The notes under the pieces were generated by a model. It was not told where the DNA came from. It searched no databases and saw only the letters and a program-made list of their open reading frames with translations. From positions 1-32,810 of the forward strand of contig JAIESR010000084.1 of assembly GCA_019745775.1 (NCBI GenBank): a DNA stretch of 32,810 nt. Reading direction: 5' to 3'. This document shows, one piece after another, positions 7,576-15,902 of this stretch (position 1 is the first letter of the stretch; each line of letters begins with the position of its first letter). Origin of the DNA: Xanthobacteraceae bacterium. GTDB lineage: Bacteria; Pseudomonadota; Alphaproteobacteria; Rhizobiales; Xanthobacteraceae. A program made the position numbers and the translations under genes.

Positions 7576-8556
7576 TCAATCCTCGCTGAGGTTGGCGAAC
7601 CTGATCGCCTTGCCCCACCTGTCGGTTTCCTCGGCGATCATCCTGCCGAAGTCTTCCGGCGAGCCGCGCAAAATCAGTACGCCCATCTCGTCGAACCGCT
7701 GCTTGATCTTGGGGTCCTCGAGGCCGCGGTTGATCTCGGCGTTGAGCCTGTTGACGATCTCGCCCGGCGTGCCGCGCGGCGCGCAAACTCCCCACCATGA
7801 GCTGGTGTCGAATCCCGGCACGGTGGCGGCGACGGTCGGCGTATTCGGCAGCGTCGGCAGCTTGACATTGCTGGCGATGGCGAGCGAACGGATCTTGCTG
7901 CCGCCCTTCATTTGCGCGGCCATGGTCACGACGTCGGAGAACATCACCTGCACCTGGCCGGACAGTACGTCGGCGATCGCCGGCGCGCCGCCGCGATAGG
8001 GCACGTGCACCATCTCGATCCCGGCCAGCATCTTGAACATCTCGCCGGCGATGTGATTCGCCGTGCCGGTGCCGGCCGAGGCGAAATTGATCTTACCAGG
8101 ATTGGCTTTCGCGTAGGCGATCAGCTCCGCCACCGTCTTGGGCGGAAATGTCGGCGCGACGAACAGAACATGCGGCGCGCGCACTAGGCCGGCGACGGGC
8201 ACCAGGTCGCGCATGAAATTGAAATTGAGCTTGCGGTAAAGCGTAGCATTGATCGCATTGCCCGCATTGGCCACCAGCAGGGTGTAGCCGTCGGGCGTTG
8301 CGGTGGCGACCGCCTCCGTGCCGATATTGGTGCCGCCGCCTGGCCGGTTCTCGATGATGAAAGGCTGGCCGAGTCGATCCGACAGCCACTGGCCGATGAT
8401 GCGACCGGTGATATCGGCGGCGCCGCCCGGCGCGAACGGGACGATCATGCGCACTGGCCGTGTCGGGTAGTCCTGCGCCCAGGCGCGGCCCGTTATGGCC
8501 GGCGCTGCGGCGAACGCCGTGGCGAGTTGCAGGAATTGTCGGCGGGCAGAAGTCAT
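7576..8556 (-). CDS. TctC-like (Bug) solute receptor with Tat-like leader
   Basis: The 326-residue protein starts MTSARRQFLQLATAFAAAPAITGRAWAQ, a twin-arginine-like leader with RRQFL and an A-x-A cleavage site. The mature start YPTRPVRMIVPFAPGGAADITGRI, IENRPGGGTNIGTE and VPYRGGAPAIADVLSGQVQVMF are diagnostic for TctC-type receptors, which bind carboxylates such as citrate. Two ATGs lie six bases apart; 8556 is preferred because GGAG is eight bases before it but only two before the first. It stands alone, convergent with 6498-7568 and 43 bases downstream of the monooxygenase gene on the same strand, so co-transcription with that gene is likely. Confidence 0.87.
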   Translation of the reverse strand: MTSARRQFLQLATAFAAAPAITGRAWAQDYPTRPVRMIVPFAPGGAADITGRIIGQWLSDRLGQPFIIENRPGGGTNIGTEAVATATPDGYTLLVANAGNAINATLYRKLNFNFMRDLVPVAGLVRAPHVLFVAPTFPPKTVAELIAYAKANPGKINFASAGTGTANHIAGEMFKMLAGIEMVHVPYRGGAPAIADVLSGQVQVMFSDVVTMAAQMKGGSKIRSLAIASNVKLPTLPNTPTVAATVPGFDTSSWWGVCAPRGTPGEIVNRLNAEINRGLEDPKIKQRFDEMGVLILRGSPEDFGRMIAEETDRWGKAIRFANLSED

Positions 8557-8599
8557 GGGCATTTCTCCGGCATTCAGCGTGACCGTTGTGACTTTGGCG

Positions 8600-9772
8600 T
8601 CATCGTTCGAGGCTCGCCACCGCTGGAACCTTCCTGGCTGCCGTTTGCGGATGGCGCAAGCCGGCCCGTTCCATGCGCGGCAGCACCTCCTGAACGAAAA
8701 GCGGCATCTCGGAAAGATAGTTCAGAAAAACCAGCGCTGATCCGGCAATGCCAGTCGTGCTCAACAGCTTCAATTTCTCGACCACGTCGTCGGGACTTCC
8801 CACAATAGGCAGCATCCCCGGAAAGATACCGGGATAGGGCTTGCCAGCGGTTTCGACAGAATGCTTCGTGGGCTGTTGCTGGTAGTGTTGGTATTCGCCT
8901 GCGCTCTTGCCAACTGTGGTGAGCTTCTGACGTCGGAAGTACGCCAAAGCTTCGTCGTCTGCCTGCTCCTCGGCAAAGTAGTAATAGAAATCCTCCGCTT
9001 CCTTGCGCGTGGGCCGACAGACCACTTGGGTCTGGGTGTAGACCTCCGTTGCGCGCCCGCATTGAGCCGCCGCCTGTTGAACAGAGCGAATAAGTTGAGG
9101 CGCCTCGTTCAGATTATTGGGAAGGGACGTGAACAGAATGTCGGCGGCTTGTGCCGCAAAGTCGCGGCCGGCCGACGAAATTCCGGCACTCATCACTGGC
9201 GGGCGGGGCCGCTGCACCGGCAGCGGATCGGTTGCAACTCCGCGTAATTTGAAGAATTCGCCATCCCAGTCGAAGGCGGCGTCTCCTTCGCACATCTTGG
9301 CATAGATGTTGAACCATTCGAGCCCGTGCGCGTACCGCCGTGCATAGTCAATCTTCGCGCCGTGGATATCGAATTCGTCCGGATTCCAACCGCATACGAT
9401 ATTGAGCCCGGCACGGCCGTGGGTCACATGATCGATGGTGGCAATCGCCTTCGCTGCGAAAGCCGGTGTCGTGATGGGTACATGCGCGGTGACGAAAACG
9501 CCGATACGCTTTGTCATGGCGCCGGCAGCGGCGCTATGGGTGAAGGTTTCGTAAGACCGGCCCCACATGTCGGCCTTGCCGCCCAGTCCACGCCATTTGG
9601 CGATCGGGAGGATGAATTCAATTCCGGCTTCGTCCGCCAGCCGGTATACTTGCGTGATCTCATCCCAGTCGGCGCGCCAACGCTCCGGCGCTGCGCTGAG
9701 CGACATGCCGCCGGCACAATTCGCACCGAACAGCCCGAACTTGTAGGCGTTGCTCCCGAAAACGTTCCTCAT
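8600..9772 (-). CDS. LLM-class flavin-dependent monooxygenase (luciferase-like)
   Basis: The 390-residue protein fits the bacterial luciferase-like fold of the SsuD/RutA group. Features are the N-terminal NAYKFGLFGANCAGG, EFILPIAKWRGLGG, TKRIGVFVTAHVP, IATIDHVTHGRAGLNIVCGWNPDEFDIHG and a C-terminal GSPDDVVEKLKLL. Members use FMNH2 and O2 to cleave C-S, C-N or amide bonds of small molecules (alkanesulfonates, pyrimidines). The flavin reductase is not encoded here. The ATG at 9772 is preceded by AAAGGGA at good spacing. GC content and codon use look lower than in the flanking genes, hinting at a separate origin. It is divergent from the amidohydrolase at 10048, with two small palindromes between them, and probably shares a transcript with the TctC-like receptor downstream. 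Confidence 0.87.
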   Translation of the reverse strand: MRNVFGSNAYKFGLFGANCAGGMSLSAAPERWRADWDEITQVYRLADEAGIEFILPIAKWRGLGGKADMWGRSYETFTHSAAAGAMTKRIGVFVTAHVPITTPAFAAKAIATIDHVTHGRAGLNIVCGWNPDEFDIHGAKIDYARRYAHGLEWFNIYAKMCEGDAAFDWDGEFFKLRGVATDPLPVQRPRPPVMSAGISSAGRDFAAQAADILFTSLPNNLNEAPQLIRSVQQAAAQCGRATEVYTQTQVVCRPTRKEAEDFYYYFAEEQADDEALAYFRRQKLTTVGKSAGEYQHYQQQPTKHSVETAGKPYPGIFPGMLPIVGSPDDVVEKLKLLSTTGIAGSALVFLNYLSEMPLFVQEVLPRMERAGLRHPQTAARKVPAVASLER

Positions 9773-9866
9773 CTTGCGCGTCCCTTTATCCGCTGGAAGC
9801 AGGACGACTGTGCTGTCCACGCCACGAGGTTTGCGGCCAGTCTAGACGATCAATCCAGCAATTGGA

Positions 9867-9894
9867 CCACAGTTTGTGGGAACAACAGTTGTTC
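9867..9894. promoter_or_regulatory. Twin palindromes, candidate operators in a divergent promoter region
   Basis: Two perfect palindromes lie back to back: CCACA-GTT-TGTGG at 9867-9879 and GAACAAC-A-GTTGTTC at 9880-9894. They sit in the 275-base space between the starts of the monooxygenase (9772, minus) and the amidohydrolase (10048, plus), about 95 bases upstream of the first. Paired dyads there are typical of repressor or activator sites. No regulator gene is adjacent, and which promoter they serve is unknown. Confidence 0.45.
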
Positions 9895-10047
9895 TCGGAA
9901 GAGGCGCGACAAATTATCAGGCAGAATTTGAACCGGCGTATTGCACGATCGCGCGTGAAACGGCAGCCTCTATACACAGGTGAGACCGGGGAGGGCGCTC
10001 GATCGCAAGCGGTCACGCCCCGCACCAGGAGCGCGGAGCAACGCCGC

Positions 10048-11004
10048 ATGATCATCGACTTCCACGTCCACGTCCTGCCGCCGGAGGACATGGCGGACTT
10101 CACCGGCACCCAGTTTCACAAGAACATCGGCGCCGCGCACAGGCGCTCGCCGACCACGATCGAGAACGCGCTCGAAGCCGCCAGGAACGGCGGCGTCGAC
10201 ATCACCGTGATCTCGAACCCGATCCACAACCTGCGCGACATGGACCGGATGCAGCAGTTCGAGCGTTGCGAGCGGCAGAACCGATTCAACGCGGAGTGCC
10301 AGAACAAATATCACGGCCGGATCGTCGGCATGGCCTCCACGGTGCCCTATGGCGGCGACAAGTTCCTGCGCGCGTTCGAGCGCGCGATCAAGGAAGACGG
10401 CCTCAAGGGCGCCTGGATCACCTCGAGCCTGCAGGGCATGTACCCGGACGACGACGAGGCGATGCCGTTCTTTCAACTCGCGCAGGAGCTCGACGTGCCG
10501 GTCGTCATCCATCCGCCGTCGGTCGGCTTTGGCGAGGAGCGGATGCGCGACTACCGCCTGGCGTCGAGCATCGGGCGCCCGATGGACGGCGCGCTCGCGA
10601 TCGCGCGGCTGATCGTGCGCGGCGTGTTCGAGAAATTCCCAAAGCTGAAGCTGGTCGGCACGCATCTCGGCGGCGGCATCTGCGAGATGATCGGGCGCAT
10701 GAACTACGCTTATCGCCTGCAGGACGAAGCGTTCTTCCTCGGCTCCTATTCGCCGATGCTGATCAAGCACGAGCCGCTGCATTACCTGAAGATGATGTAC
10801 CTGGAATCGACCTGCTATCATGCGCCCGGCGCGCGCTGCGCGATCGACACCGTCGGCGTCGATCATTTCCTGTTCGGTACCGACTCGCCGCCGCTGTTCG
10901 TGCTCAAGCAGGAAGGCGTCGACCTGATCAACAAGCTCGGGCTGACGCCCGAGGAGAAGGACAAGGTCTACTACCGGAACGCCAGGAGACTTCTGAAGCT
11001 GTAG
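10048..11004 (+). CDS. Metal-dependent amidohydrolase (Amidohydro_2, ACMSD-like), second copy
   Basis: The 318-residue protein is the close paralogue of 4144-5073 and keeps the same active-site set: H6 and H8 in MIIDFHVHV, H155 in VIHPPSVGFG, H206 in GTHLGGG and D279 in FGTDSP. The HPPSVGFGEERM and RLASS-GRP stretches are nearly identical between the two. No signal peptide is seen, so it is cytoplasmic. The open frame extends upstream to 9862, but the family N-terminus (Met directly before the His-x-His strand) fixes the ATG at 10048, with GGAG about 13 bases earlier. It leads a plus-strand set with a TTT receptor 29 bases on and a polysaccharide deacetylase. The products likely form one uptake-and-processing pathway; the substrate is unknown. 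Confidence 0.87.
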   Translation: MIIDFHVHVLPPEDMADFTGTQFHKNIGAAHRRSPTTIENALEAARNGGVDITVISNPIHNLRDMDRMQQFERCERQNRFNAECQNKYHGRIVGMASTVPYGGDKFLRAFERAIKEDGLKGAWITSSLQGMYPDDDEAMPFFQLAQELDVPVVIHPPSVGFGEERMRDYRLASSIGRPMDGALAIARLIVRGVFEKFPKLKLVGTHLGGGICEMIGRMNYAYRLQDEAFFLGSYSPMLIKHEPLHYLKMMYLESTCYHAPGARCAIDTVGVDHFLFGTDSPPLFVLKQEGVDLINKLGLTPEEKDKVYYRNARRLLKL

Positions 11005-11033
11005 CTTCGAAAGCGCCGACAGGGAGGACCGTG

Positions 11034-12062
11034 ATGGAGTTGAGGACCGTCGCTCTCGCCACCGGCCTCGCGGCCGCGCTCCTGCATCTCGCCGCGTCCG
11101 ACGCCGCGTCCGACGATTATTTCAAAGGCAAGGATATCACGATCTTCGTCGGCTCGACCTCCGGCGGTCCCTACGATGCCTATGCGCGGATGCTCGCGCG
11201 CCATTGGGGCCGCAACATTCCCGGCAACCCGAACATCGTCGTGCAGAACATGCCCGGCGCGAGCGGCCGGCGCCTGATGGGACACATGCAAGGGCTTGCG
11301 CCCAAGGACGGCACCGCGATCGCGGCCGGCCACCGCGCGCTGCCGTTCGATCCGCTGATGGGCGTGAAGGCCAAGTTCGACCCGACCAAGGTGACCTGGA
11401 TCGGCAATGCCAACGACGAGGTCAATATCTGCATCGTCTGGCATGCGTCGCGGGCCAAGACTTTCGACGATCTGCGCAAGTACGAGACCGTGGTCGGCAG
11501 CGGCGGACCCGCGAGCACCGACACGATCTATCCGAACATCATGAACGCGCTGTTCGGCACGAAATTCCGCGTCATCCACGGCTACGAAGCGGCGGCGCAG
11601 ACGCATATCGCGATGGAGCGCGGCGAGGTCGACGGCCGCTGCGGCATGACCTGGGATACGCTGCAGGCGATCAAGCCGGAATGGATCACCGAGAAGAAAG
11701 TGAACATCCCGGTGCAGTTCGCGCTCGAGAAGCATGCCGACCTGCCGCAGGTGCCGTCGGTCTTCGATTTCGCGCGCAACGACGAGGAGCGCCAAATATT
11801 GGCGCTGTGGTCGGCACCCAACAAGATGGGCCGTCCGTTCTACGCGCCGATCGAGCTGCCGAAGGATCGTGCCGAGCTGCTCCGCCGCAGCTTCGACCGC
11901 ACCATGAAGGACCCCGCGCTGCTGGCTGAGGTGGAGAAGACGAAGCTTTACGTCTCGCCGACCACCGGCGAGGAGGTCGGCGCGCTGATCGAGCGCATCT
12001 ATGCCACGCCCGCGCAGGTGGTCGCGCGCGCGATCGAGGCCAGCAAGGGCACCAGCAAGTAA
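11034..12062 (+). CDS. TTT-type (Bug) periplasmic solute receptor
   Basis: The 342-residue protein has a short signal peptide (ATGLAAALLHLAASDA). The subclass signature follows: DDYFKGKDITIFVGSTSGGPYDAYARMLARHWGRNIPGNPNIVVQNMPGASG, read in segments. SGGPYD replaces the usual PGGGYD, a change in the glycine loop that contacts the ligand carboxylate, so the specificity may differ from its relatives. It has the same length as the receptor at 3106-4134, and both follow an amidohydrolase. GGAGG is seven bases before the ATG at 11034. The translation also has Cys in NICIVW and GRCGMTW. It lies 39 bases ahead of the deacetylase gene and is probably in one operon with it. Confidence 0.86.
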   Translation: MELRTVALATGLAAALLHLAASDAASDDYFKGKDITIFVGSTSGGPYDAYARMLARHWGRNIPGNPNIVVQNMPGASGRRLMGHMQGLAPKDGTAIAAGHRALPFDPLMGVKAKFDPTKVTWIGNANDEVNICIVWHASRAKTFDDLRKYETVVGSGGPASTDTIYPNIMNALFGTKFRVIHGYEAAAQTHIAMERGEVDGRCGMTWDTLQAIKPEWITEKKVNIPVQFALEKHADLPQVPSVFDFARNDEERQILALWSAPNKMGRPFYAPIELPKDRAELLRRSFDRTMKDPALLAEVEKTKLYVSPTTGEEVGALIERIYATPAQVVARAIEASKGTSK

Positions 12063-12101
12063 CCCAAAAGACAGTCACCCGACACCGAGGAGATCAAGGT
12101 C

Positions 12102-12962
12102 ATGAGTACGCCGGCATTCGCCTGGCCAGAAGGTCGCCGCGTCGCAGTCATCGTCAGCGTCCTTCTGGAAACCTGGTCCGAGGGAAAGGCGCCGAGCTAT
12201 TTCCCGCGCACCACGCCGAACAAGCCGGGCATCCCCGACATCGCCGGCATCAACTGGTCGACCTATGGCGGCAAGGAAGGCGTGTGGCGGCTGGCGCGCA
12301 TCCTCGACGAGGTCGGGCTCAAGGCCACGCTGTTCTGCAACGGTCGCTCGGCCGAGCTCTATCCCGACGCGGTCGCGCAATATGTCCGCGCCGGCCATGA
12401 TGTCGCCGGGCATGGCTACCTCCAGGACGAGGTGTTCGCGCTGCTGACGCCGGAGGAGGAGCGCGGCCGCATCCGGCAGACGCTCGACGCGATCGAGAAG
12501 GCCGGCGGCAGGCGCCCGACCGGCTGGATCACGCCGATCTACGGCTGGTCCGAGCACACCATCGATATCGTGGTGCAGGAGCAGCTCGTGTGGTGCTCCG
12601 ACGCGCTCGACTCCAATCTGCCGTATCAGCAGAAGACCAAGAGCGGCTCGGTCGTGGTCATTCCCTGGAGCGACTTCGTCGACAACCGGGCACTGCGGGC
12701 GAGCCCGCAGATCTATTTCGACGTCTACAAGGAGACGTTCGACTACCTGCACGCCTGCGAGCCGGGCTCGCTGATCAACGTGGGCGTGCACAGCCATTTC
12801 GGCGGCCGCCCGCTGATGTCGGCGATGTTCCGCAAGGTGCTGCAGTATCTCTCGAGTTTCCCCGACGTGTGGTTCCCGCAGCACGCCGACGTCGCGAAGT
12901 GGATGCTCGACAACAGGATCGAGCATCCGACCTACGCCAGCCGGTTCTTCAAGGGGCGGTGA
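12102..12962 (+). CDS. Polysaccharide deacetylase family protein, PuuE/allantoinase-like
   Basis: The 286-residue protein has a NodB-like fold: ARILDEVGLKATLFCNGRSAELYPDAV, AGHDVAGHGYLQDEVF (the His-containing motif 2), GWITPIYGWSEHT (motif 3-like), ALDSNLPYQ and GVHSHFGGRP. The canonical Asp-Asp of motif 1 is replaced around VSVLLETWSEGK, as in the PuuE/urate-pathway and uncharacterised rhizobial branch of the family. No signal peptide is seen, so it likely acts in the cytoplasm on a small amide or imide rather than on a polysaccharide. GAGGAG precedes the ATG by several bases. It is third in the amidohydrolase-receptor operon, which fits a hydrolytic pathway for an imported nitrogenous compound. 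Confidence 0.82.
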   Translation: MSTPAFAWPEGRRVAVIVSVLLETWSEGKAPSYFPRTTPNKPGIPDIAGINWSTYGGKEGVWRLARILDEVGLKATLFCNGRSAELYPDAVAQYVRAGHDVAGHGYLQDEVFALLTPEEERGRIRQTLDAIEKAGGRRPTGWITPIYGWSEHTIDIVVQEQLVWCSDALDSNLPYQQKTKSGSVVVIPWSDFVDNRALRASPQIYFDVYKETFDYLHACEPGSLINVGVHSHFGGRPLMSAMFRKVLQYLSSFPDVWFPQHADVAKWMLDNRIEHPTYASRFFKGR

Positions 12963-12972
12963 TTTTGAGGTA

Positions 12973-13073
12973 CGTGTCCCGGACGCGGTGCAGCACGAAG
13001 TGATGCACCGCTGATCCGGGACCCCGGTTGACCTTCGATTGAATAAATCGGGTCCGGGTCTGCGGTGCGCCAC
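12973..13073. repeat. Palindromic intergenic repeat (GTCCCGGA...TCCGGGAC)
   Basis: Nested inverted repeats pair GTCCCGGA (12976-12983) with TCCGGGAC (13015-13022), and CGGTGCA with TGCACCG inside. A weaker second half, GGGTCCGGGTCTGCGGTGCG, lies near 13050-13069. The unit resembles the dispersed GTGTCCCGGACGCG-type repeat of Bradyrhizobium-like genomes. It follows the deacetylase stop by about ten bases and could end or stabilise that transcript. The rest of the gap to 13180 shows no gene. Confidence 0.6.
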
Positions 13074-13179
13074 TTCCCTTCGCTAGGCGGAGCATAGCTC
13101 CCGGAACACGCGGGACCTGTCGCCGCGGCGCGCCGCGTGGCACAGTGTGCCGAAGACACCAGGGACGGAGACCCGCCCC

Positions 13180-14250
13180 ATGCTGCGGATCGTCGTTGCA
13201 ACGGTTGCGCTTGTGCTGGCGTTCGCGTGTGCCCCCGCGCACGCCGATCCCGTCGCCGATTTCTACAAGGGCCAGCAGGTCAAGCTGATCGTCGGCTACG
13301 GCACCGGCGGCGGCTATGACGTCTATGGCCGGCTGTTCGCCCGTCATCTCGGCCGGCACATCCCGGGCAATCCGACCGTGATCGTGCAGAACATGCCGGG
13401 CGCCGGCTCGCTGCGCGCCGTCAACTTCATCGCCAACACCGCGCCGAAGGACGGAACCACCATCGCGACGTTCTCGCGCGACATGCCCTTGCTCGCGATC
13501 ATCGGCCACAACGCCAATGTGCGGTTCGATGCGCGCACCCTGACCTGGCTCGGCTCGTCGTCGAGCTACGCCAACGACGCCTATTTCCTGTTCGTGCACA
13601 AGGACGCCAAGGTGCAGTCGGTCGACGACGCACGCCGCGCCGGCGGGCCGCCGCTCGTGCTCGGCGGCACCGCCGAAGGCGCGACCGGCAATGACGTGGC
13701 GATGGCGTTGCGCAGCGCGCTCGGTCTGAACCTGCGCCTCATTTCCGGCTATCCGGATTCCGGCGGTCTGTTCCTGGCGGTCGACCGCCGCGAGGTCGAC
13801 GGCCGCTTCGTCGGGCTGTCGGCGACGGCGTCGTCGCATCCGGCCTGGCTCGCGCCCGGGACGCACATGCGTATGCTGTTGCAGTTCGCGCGCACGACGC
13901 GGCATCCGGACTATCCCGCGGTACCGACCGCACGCGAGCTGGCGCCCGACGACAAGACGCGCGCGCTCATCGCGCTTGCGGAATTGCCTTACCGGCTGTC
14001 GCGGCCGTTCGCCGCACCGCCGGGCGTGCCGCTGGAGCGGGCGCGGGCGCTGCAGGCGGCTTTCCTCGCGGTGCACAACGATCCCGCCTATCGCGAGGAC
14101 GCGGCGCGGCTGAAGGTCGACATCAGCCCGATCGGCGGCAACGACGTGGTGCGGGCGATCGACGACATCGCCAGTGCGCCCGCCGACATGCTCGACGTGA
14201 TCCGCGCCATCATGGTGGATTCGAAAGGGGGCGGCGAGGGCAAGCGCTGA
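13180..14250 (+). CDS. TTT-type (Bug) periplasmic solute receptor, first of three in tandem
   Basis: The 356-residue protein has a signal peptide (VVATVALVLAFACAPAHA). ADFYKGQQVKLIVGYGTGGGYDVYGR, HIPGNPTVIVQNMPGAGSLRAVNF and LTWLGSSSSYANDAYFLFVHKDAKVQS define it, in segments, as the same subclass as 14359 and 15903. Tandem placement and shared motifs imply local duplication followed by divergence. GGAG lies ten bases before the ATG at 13180; a frame opening at 13147 is less likely because it displaces the signal peptide. The C-terminus is Lys/Gly-rich (SKGGGEGKR). No permease is adjacent. The ligand is presumably a small carboxylate. Confidence 0.87.
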   Translation: MLRIVVATVALVLAFACAPAHADPVADFYKGQQVKLIVGYGTGGGYDVYGRLFARHLGRHIPGNPTVIVQNMPGAGSLRAVNFIANTAPKDGTTIATFSRDMPLLAIIGHNANVRFDARTLTWLGSSSSYANDAYFLFVHKDAKVQSVDDARRAGGPPLVLGGTAEGATGNDVAMALRSALGLNLRLISGYPDSGGLFLAVDRREVDGRFVGLSATASSHPAWLAPGTHMRMLLQFARTTRHPDYPAVPTARELAPDDKTRALIALAELPYRLSRPFAAPPGVPLERARALQAAFLAVHNDPAYREDAARLKVDISPIGGNDVVRAIDDIASAPADMLDVIRAIMVDSKGGGEGKR

Positions 14251-14358
14251 CGGGGAAGCGCTGAAGGGCTTCCTCTTAACCGCATCCAACGGCCACCGTT
14301 GCCCGTAGTTTCCAGAGGGCATAGGCTCACTGTCAAAATATGCGGGGAGAGGAACGGC

Positions 14359-14797
14359 ATGCCCGGGCGTTGGGCAAGATGCGCGCTGACGGCGCTGGCT
14401 TTGTCATGGGCATGGACGGCGCTGCTGGCGTCGCCGGCCTCGGCCGACACCGTGGCCGATTTCTATAGAGGCAAGACGGTGACGCTGGTCGTCGGCTACG
14501 GGCCCGGCGGCGGCTACGACGTCTATGCACGGCTGATCGGCCGCCATCTCGGCCGCCACATCCCCGGCCACCCCAACGTCGTGGTGCAGAACATGCCGGG
14601 TGCGGGATCGCTGCGCGCCGTCAACTGGCTCAACAATCTGGCGCCGCGCGACGGCACCGCGATCGTGCATTTCGCCCGCAACATGCCGTTGATGGGCATG
14701 CTCGGCAGCAACAGCAACGCGCAGTTCGATCCGCGCAAGTTCAACTGGCTTGGCTCGTCATCGAGCTTCGCCAACGACGCCTACATCCTGATCGTCG
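14359..14797 (+). pseudogene. 5' half of a TTT-type receptor gene, cut and joined to a porin fragment
   Basis: The first about 146 codons are a good receptor: a signal peptide (ALSWAWTALLASPASA), DFYRGKTVTLVVGYGPGGGYDVYARLIGR, HIPGHPNVVVQNMPGAGSLR and NWLGSSSSFANDAYILIV, all aligning with 13180 and 15903. After ILIV, where the relatives continue with a -KVQS- segment, homology ends abruptly at about 14797. The frame runs on with meaningless residues to a stop at 14952. From there the DNA encodes a porin in another frame. The receptor has lost its second lobe and cannot bind ligand. It is either a real deletion fusion or an assembly chimera. Confidence 0.8.
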
Positions 14798-15665
14798 CGT
14801 TCCAGGTCGGTCGCCAACCTGGCGTCGTCGGCGACAACCGTCGGCAACGATCCCGCCAGCTCCGCCCATGGCCAGTCCCATCCCGATCCCTGGGTGGCCT
14901 TGCGTGTCAATCAAGAGTGGGGCTCTGCCAGCCTGGGCGTCATCGCGCATAAGAACGCGGCCCGGTACTACACCGCCCCCGCCGGCGGTGTCTGCGCCCA
15001 GACCGGCACGACGTTGTGCGGCTACCCGGACGACAAATGGGGCTGGGCGGTCACCGCCGGCACCGAGATCAAGCTCGACTTCCTGAGCCCCGGGAGCCGT
15101 ATCGGCATGTTCGGCGCCTACGGACAAGGCGCGTCCCGCATCACCCGAAATGGCCAGACCAGCGTGAACCTGTTCGGCTCCGGCAACCAGGTCGCCTTCG
15201 GCGTCGTGACCGATGCGGTTTACATCAACGGCTCGAACCTTGAGCTTACCACGACCTGGGCGGTCGGCGGCGGCTTCGAGTACTTCTGGACCCGCAACTT
15301 CTCGAGCACGATCTACGGCGGCTACTCGGGAACGGAGTACAACAACAATGTCGTCGCCGGCCGCTGGTTCTGCAGCGGCGGGGGGGTTGGCGAGCACGAT
15401 CACCGCCGCGGCCGGTGCCCCCTGCGATCCAAGCTACAAGCTCTGGCAGATCGGCACGCACCATGATTGGTTCCCGGTGCGCGGGCTGCGTTTTGCGATC
15501 GACGTCTTGTACACGAACATCGACACCGCTTTCGACGGTCAGACCGTGACGCTCGGCAAGACGCAGGGAGCGCGCCCGACGGGCGCCTACCTCGTCAGGG
15601 ACCGTGGCATCGTGTCGGTCGCGTTCCGCGCCCAGCGTAGTTGGGGTGCAGGAGGCGGCGACTAA
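14798..15665 (+). pseudogene. 3' part of a Rhizobiales-type porin gene with frameshift (no 5' end)
   Basis: The frame entered near 14798 encodes porin-like beta-strands: HPDPWVALRVNQEWGSASLG, FLSPGSRIGMFGAYGQGASR, EYFWTRNFSSTIYGGYSGTEYNN and WFC. A run of seven Gs at 15380-15386 then breaks the frame. In the next frame the protein continues with ITAAAGAPCDPSYKLWQIGTHHDWFPV, GLRFAIDVLYTNIDTAFDG and the C-terminal SVAFRAQRSWGAGGGD to TAA at 15665. These match the porin_2 family outer-membrane channels of rhizobia. The N-terminal signal and about half of the barrel are missing. Removing one G restores the frame, so the shift may be a sequencing error, but the missing 5' part is not. Confidence 0.78.
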
Positions 15666-15683
15666 GCCGGACCGGCGGCATCC

Positions 15684-15725
15684 AAGTCCCGCGACTGCCT
15701 CGCGCCGTCGCGGGACTTCTTTTTT
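15684..15725 (+). terminator. Rho-independent terminator of the porin gene
   Basis: A perfect 12-bp stem (AAGTCCCGCGAC at 15684-15695 pairing with 15707-15718) with an 11-base loop is followed by CTTTTTT. It sits 19 bases after the porin stop. It marks the natural end of the porin transcript and separates the chimera from the receptor at 15903. Confidence 0.9.
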
Positions 15726-15902
15726 GCAGTCACCATGCGCACGCTTTCGCCGAACGCGACACAAGCGCACACGGTGGTCAATCCAAGCTCCCTGCTTCCT
15801 CGAAGCGGACGCACGGCGCACCATGCCGGCCACGGCGTTGAGCGATTGTAGGCTATCGCGACTTTGCTCTAACATCGGCCCGAGGGAACCCGGGAGATAC
15901 GC

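Noticed and set aside
5054-7999. A 981-codon open frame on the plus strand
   Set aside because: It is mostly antisense to the dehydratase and TctC-like genes and out of frame with the binding-protein gene between them. Its composition is Arg/Ala/Asp-rich with no family motif. Long spurious frames are expected at this GC content.
10266-12062. A fused 598-residue protein including the TTT receptor
   Set aside because: The upstream 256 codons are an out-of-frame reading of the amidohydrolase. The receptor has its own ATG, strong GGAGG and signal peptide at 11034.
14798-14952. The last about 50 codons of the 14359 frame as a genuine receptor C-terminus
   Set aside because: They are an off-frame reading of porin sequence and match nothing in the two intact tandem receptors, which continue for about 190 more residues.
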